Part shown: positions 6,104 through 8,725 of the stretch, piece after piece
Layout of the letters: each line of letters starts with the position of its first letter
How positions within the stretch are numbered: the stretch's first letter is position 1
From: Bacillota bacterium
Lineage (GTDB): Bacteria; Bacillota; Clostridia; Lutisporales; Lutisporaceae
Direction: 5' to 3'
NCBI GenBank assembly: GCA_023230985.1
Contig: JALNWH010000082.1
Location: forward strand, 1 to 8,725
Length of the DNA: 8,725 nucleotides
The notes under the pieces: model-generated
Seen by the model: the letters and a program-made list of their open reading frames with translations, nothing else
Database searches by the model: none
Told to the model about the DNA's origin: nothing
Translations under genes and position numbers: made by a program

Positions 6104-6772
6104 ATGATTGTAGCAAAGGACGTTAATTTCAGCTACCCCGATGGCACTTCGGCTTTACATGATATTAATTTAGAAATAGGAAATAATGACATGGCATATA
6201 TTATAGGCCCAAGCGGTTCCGGCAAAACTACCCTTCTAAAACTATTTATGGGCATAGAGTTTCCTACAACCGGTACACTAAAGGTTTTTAATCAGCCTAT
6301 GGTTAAGGGACAAAACAAAAAAATTAAAGAATTAAGAAGATATATAGGTCCGGTTTTTCAAGATTTTAAGCTTATAAATGGTAGATCCGCTATGGATAAT
6401 ATTATTCTAGGCATGAGATTTTTAAATATTTCGCCCCAAGTGATGAAAAATAATGCAAAGGAAGCCTTGGAAAGAGTAGGGCTGCCCCATAAGAAGTCTA
6501 CACCGGTGGAGAACCTTTCCTTTGGGGAACGTCAAAGGATAGCTATTGCAAGAGCAGTGGCCAGAAAACCGATTCTGATATTGGCCGACGAGCCTACGGG
6601 TAACTTGGACAAAGAGAATGCACAGAACATTTTGAGGCTTTTGACTTCTTTTAAGAGCAAAGATACCACAGTGATTATAACCACACATGCCACTCACCTT
6701 ATCAACGGCGAGAAGGACTCCATACTTATCAGCATTGATAAAGGGCGTATAACTGTAGAAAGGCTGGGATAG
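6104..6772 (+). CDS. ftsE: Cell-division ABC-type ATPase FtsE
   Basis: This is the cytoplasmic ATPase of the FtsEX complex. All nucleotide-binding motifs are present in its 222 residues: an aromatic A-loop (Y11), Walker A GPSGSGKTT at 35-43, Q-loop Q86 in VFQDF, signature at 138-142, Walker B ILILADEPTGNLD ending at 169 with catalytic E163, and H-loop H195. Length and the FQDFKLI block after the Q-loop fit FtsE better than LolD or MacB. Two oddities: the signature is LSFGE instead of LSGGE, and the H-loop region reads TTHATHLI rather than the usual ATHD. AGGAGG at 6091-6096 overlaps the stop codon of the coiled-coil gene and sits 7 bases before the ATG, so the genes are tightly coupled. ftsX follows after 5 bases. 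Assignment rests mainly on the adjacent ftsX. Confidence 0.95.
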   Translation: MIVAKDVNFSYPDGTSALHDINLEIGNNDMAYIIGPSGSGKTTLLKLFMGIEFPTTGTLKVFNQPMVKGQNKKIKELRRYIGPVFQDFKLINGRSAMDNIILGMRFLNISPQVMKNNAKEALERVGLPHKKSTPVENLSFGERQRIAIARAVARKPILILADEPTGNLDKENAQNILRLLTSFKSKDTTVIITTHATHLINGEKDSILISIDKGRITVERLG

Positions 6773-6777
6773 TCAAA

Positions 6778-7668
6778 ATGAAAAAGTACTTTTACAATTT
6801 GGGGTATTTTTTGAAAGAAGTTAAAAACATAATAAGTTTAAATTTGCTTTCCAATATGGTTACGCTTCTCAGTATAGCTCTCATATTGTTTATTCTTACC
6901 ATGGTAATATCAGGATGGTGGATAAGCGGCGATGTGCTTGGAGCCATCCAGGAAGAAGCGGAAATTAGCGTTTATTTTGATGAAAAATTTAGCGATGAAG
7001 ATATTGCTTTTTTAATAAAAGACATTAAAATAATAACAGGTGTGAAGGATGCTCGATTAGTTGAGGAAATCGAGGCTCATGAAAGAATGGAAAAAATACT
7101 TGGCAAAGAAGCTCAAGTATTGGAATATTTTGATGATAATCCCTTTAGTTCTTTCATAGAGGTAAATATTCAATTGGATAAAGTAAACATAATTATAGAA
7201 AGTTTAAACGATATGAGGGGGATAGAATATATCAGAGATAATAGAGAAGTTCTAAATCGGTTGCAAAATATTTCAGAGATATTCAGCTTTTTAGGTATTT
7301 TAGTAGTAGCGGCTGCCGGTATGACTACTCTTGTAATAATTTCTCATATTATTAGACTTGGGATACATGCAAATAGGGAGCAAATAAATACTCTTAGGCT
7401 TTTGGGAGCGCCGGAAGGATTTATAGCATTTCCATTCCTTTTGGCAGGATTGTTTTTAACCATAGGCGGAAGCATAATAGCAGTGTCATTGTCCGGCTTT
7501 ATTCTTAAACATATTTACGGACAAATATCCGGGCCTTTGCCTTTTATTCCACTGCCTTCTTTTGGTGAATTAATAAGCAATTTAAGAGTTTTGATAATAG
7601 TGGCCGGCGGACTATTAGGGCTTGTGGGCGGTCTTTTCGGCTTGCTTTCAACCCGTAAAGCTTTATAA
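6778..7668 (+). CDS. ftsX: Cell-division membrane protein FtsX
   Basis: This is the membrane half of FtsEX. The 296-residue protein has the family topology: a cytoplasmic N-terminus, TM1 at about 24-46, a large extracellular domain at about 47-167, then TM2 (168-191), TM3 (214-243) and TM4 (268-291). The extracellular domain has the AEISVYFDE strand and the NPFSSFIEV block (NPLP-x-SFEV in many relatives), and the loop after TM2 has the conserved INTLRLLGAPEGFI. In known systems the extracellular domain binds the coiled coil of a hydrolase or its activator, so the protein encoded at 4980-6092 is the obvious ligand. Only a weak GGGA precedes the ATG, consistent with translational coupling to ftsE, whose stop is 5 bases upstream. 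It is the last gene of the operon. No clear terminator separates it from the convergent helicase gene 20 bases away. Confidence 0.96.
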   Translation: MKKYFYNLGYFLKEVKNIISLNLLSNMVTLLSIALILFILTMVISGWWISGDVLGAIQEEAEISVYFDEKFSDEDIAFLIKDIKIITGVKDARLVEEIEAHERMEKILGKEAQVLEYFDDNPFSSFIEVNIQLDKVNIIIESLNDMRGIEYIRDNREVLNRLQNISEIFSFLGILVVAAAGMTTLVIISHIIRLGIHANREQINTLRLLGAPEGFIAFPFLLAGLFLTIGGSIIAVSLSGFILKHIYGQISGPLPFIPLPSFGELISNLRVLIIVAGGLLGLVGGLFGLLSTRKAL

Positions 7669-7688
7669 AACAACTATGTCGTCCAATA

Positions 7689-8725
7689 TCATTCAGAAGC
7701 TGAGTTCCAAAACTTTTCCAAAACCTTACCTATATTATTTTCATCTACCTTTTTATGGGGAAACCATTCTTTAGGGAAAAGCTTTTGATAATTATAATGT
7801 GAGAACCTCTCATCCAGCAAAAGAATAATTCCTCTGTCACTTTCCGAGCGAATTAATCTTCCTGCCGCCTGCATGACTTTGTTCATACCTGGGTACATAT
7901 AGGAATATTGAAATCCTTTATTATTTTTCACGTTATAATAATTTCTTATTATATCCCTTTCAAAACATATTTGTGGCAGACCGACTCCTACAACAATAAC
8001 TCCTATAAGCCTATCCTCTGTCAAATCTATTCCTTCCGAATAGACACCACCTAATACACAAAAACCAATATTATAATCCTTTGGACTTGGTTCAAAAAAA
8101 TCAATAAAATCTGATTTTTCTTCTTCAGTCATGCCGGGACTTTGGATGATTGTATTATAGTTCGGGTATTCTTCTACAAATCTATTATAAACCTCATTCA
8201 TATACTTATATGAAGGGAAGTACACAATATAATTTCCTTGTTTTTGTATTATCGTACTATTTATATAGTAAGTTATTTTATCATAACTGTTCTCTCTTCT
8301 GCTATAACGAGTTTCCACATTATCGGCCACCAAAAGGCATCTGTTTTTAATATCAAAAGGAGAATTAAGGTGTAGAAATTTGCTTTCTTCTTCCCCTCCC
8401 AGCAATTCAAGAAAATAGTCTTTGGGTAATAAAGTAGCGGAAAAGAATACTCCCGTTCGTCCTTTTTTTAAAAACTGATTAAGTAATAATGAGGGATCCA
8501 AGCAAAAAAGCCTTAGCAATACATTATTTCTATGCCTTTCAATATAAGTAGTATAATGCTCATCATAAAGCTCGGTAATTTTTAAAAAGTTTAATACGTT
8601 GAAATATGTATCTGTTAGCTCCTTTTCACTATTGGGATTTTTATTCATTGCCAAATATTTATCCATTTTATTTATGAAAGTATTTAACAAAGGATATAAG
8701 TCTTTTTCCTCTTCACATTCTAAAA
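7689..8725 (-). CDS. ATP-dependent DNA helicase, DinG/XPD-like, C-terminal part (5' end outside window)
   Basis: The reading frame stays open to the right edge of the window, so the true start lies beyond it; about 345 C-terminal residues are seen. It is the Helicase_C_2 half of a superfamily 2, Rad3/XPD/DinG-type helicase. Visible are GVFFSATLLP (the segment between the two motor domains), a PSYKYMNEVYNRF helix region, a motif V-like GVYSEGIDLTEDRLIGVIVVGVGLP and motif VI QAAGRLIRSESDRGIILLLD with the arginine finger. Walker A, the DEAH box and any iron-sulfur cluster cysteines would be in the missing N-terminal part. Proteins of this kind unwind damaged or structured DNA; in clostridia some carry an N-terminal nuclease-like domain, which cannot be checked here. 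It converges on ftsX. Confidence 0.93.
   Translation of the reverse strand, partial: LECEEEKDLYPLLNTFINKMDKYLAMNKNPNSEKELTDTYFNVLNFLKITELYDEHYTTYIERHRNNVLLRLFCLDPSLLLNQFLKKGRTGVFFSATLLPKDYFLELLGGEEESKFLHLNSPFDIKNRCLLVADNVETRYSRRENSYDKITYYINSTIIQKQGNYIVYFPSYKYMNEVYNRFVEEYPNYNTIIQSPGMTEEEKSDFIDFFEPSPKDYNIGFCVLGGVYSEGIDLTEDRLIGVIVVGVGLPQICFERDIIRNYYNVKNNKGFQYSYMYPGMNKVMQAAGRLIRSESDRGIILLLDERFSHYNYQKLFPKEWFPHKKVDENNIGKVLEKFWNSASE

Noticed and set aside
7655..7700. Terminator between ftsX and the helicase gene
   Set aside because: Only a short AAAGCTTT palindrome and no stem followed by a T-run on either strand.
1..8725. Defence system, mobile element or CRISPR content
   Set aside because: No transposase, integrase, inverted terminal repeats, regularly spaced repeats or toxin-antitoxin pair is visible. 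The DinG/XPD-like helicase alone does not make a defence system, as its neighbours are ordinary genes.

Overview
This window looks like chromosomal DNA from a low-GC Gram-positive anaerobe, most likely a clostridium or a relative. The reasons are its AT-rich composition, strong AGGAGG or GGGGG ribosome binding sites, TTG starts, a soluble methyl-accepting chemotaxis protein of clostridial type, and Gram-positive style FtsE/FtsX. The genus is an inference, and nothing here fixes it. I see no rRNA, tRNA, CRISPR array, transposase or integrase.

Layout. (1) Positions 1-1060 hold a promoter and one orphan gene for a membrane-anchored surface protein, ending in a hairpin terminator. (2) The convergent gene at 1058-2524 (minus) encodes a cytosolic chemoreceptor with a C-terminal zinc-binding CZB domain; the same terminator serves both genes. 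(3) 2678-3506 holds a promoter, a small protein with calcium-loop/FG-GAP-like motifs that probably begins at a TTG codon at 2755, and a second two-way terminator shared with (4) a minus-strand YciI-family gene with a TTG start. (5) From a promoter near 3922-3950 a four-gene plus-strand operon runs to 7668: a short, possibly structured leader, an EamA/DMT-type transporter, a secreted coiled-coil protein, ftsE and ftsX. (6) The C-terminal part of a DinG/XPD-like DNA helicase enters on the minus strand from the right edge.

The operon at 4069-7668 is the most interesting part. FtsEX is an ABC-type complex that uses ATP hydrolysis in the cytoplasm to control a peptidoglycan hydrolase, or its activator, outside the membrane through a coiled-coil partner (EnvC, PcsB or CwlO in known systems). 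The gene just upstream of ftsE encodes an exported coiled-coil protein that fits that partner role. Its C-terminal domain, however, has no cysteine and no histidine, so it cannot be an NlpC/P60, CHAP or M23 peptidase. FtsE also has an altered ABC signature (LSFGE). Together with the unusual company of a DMT transporter, this suggests a divergent and perhaps second FtsEX system whose output is not direct wall cleavage. That last step is inference.
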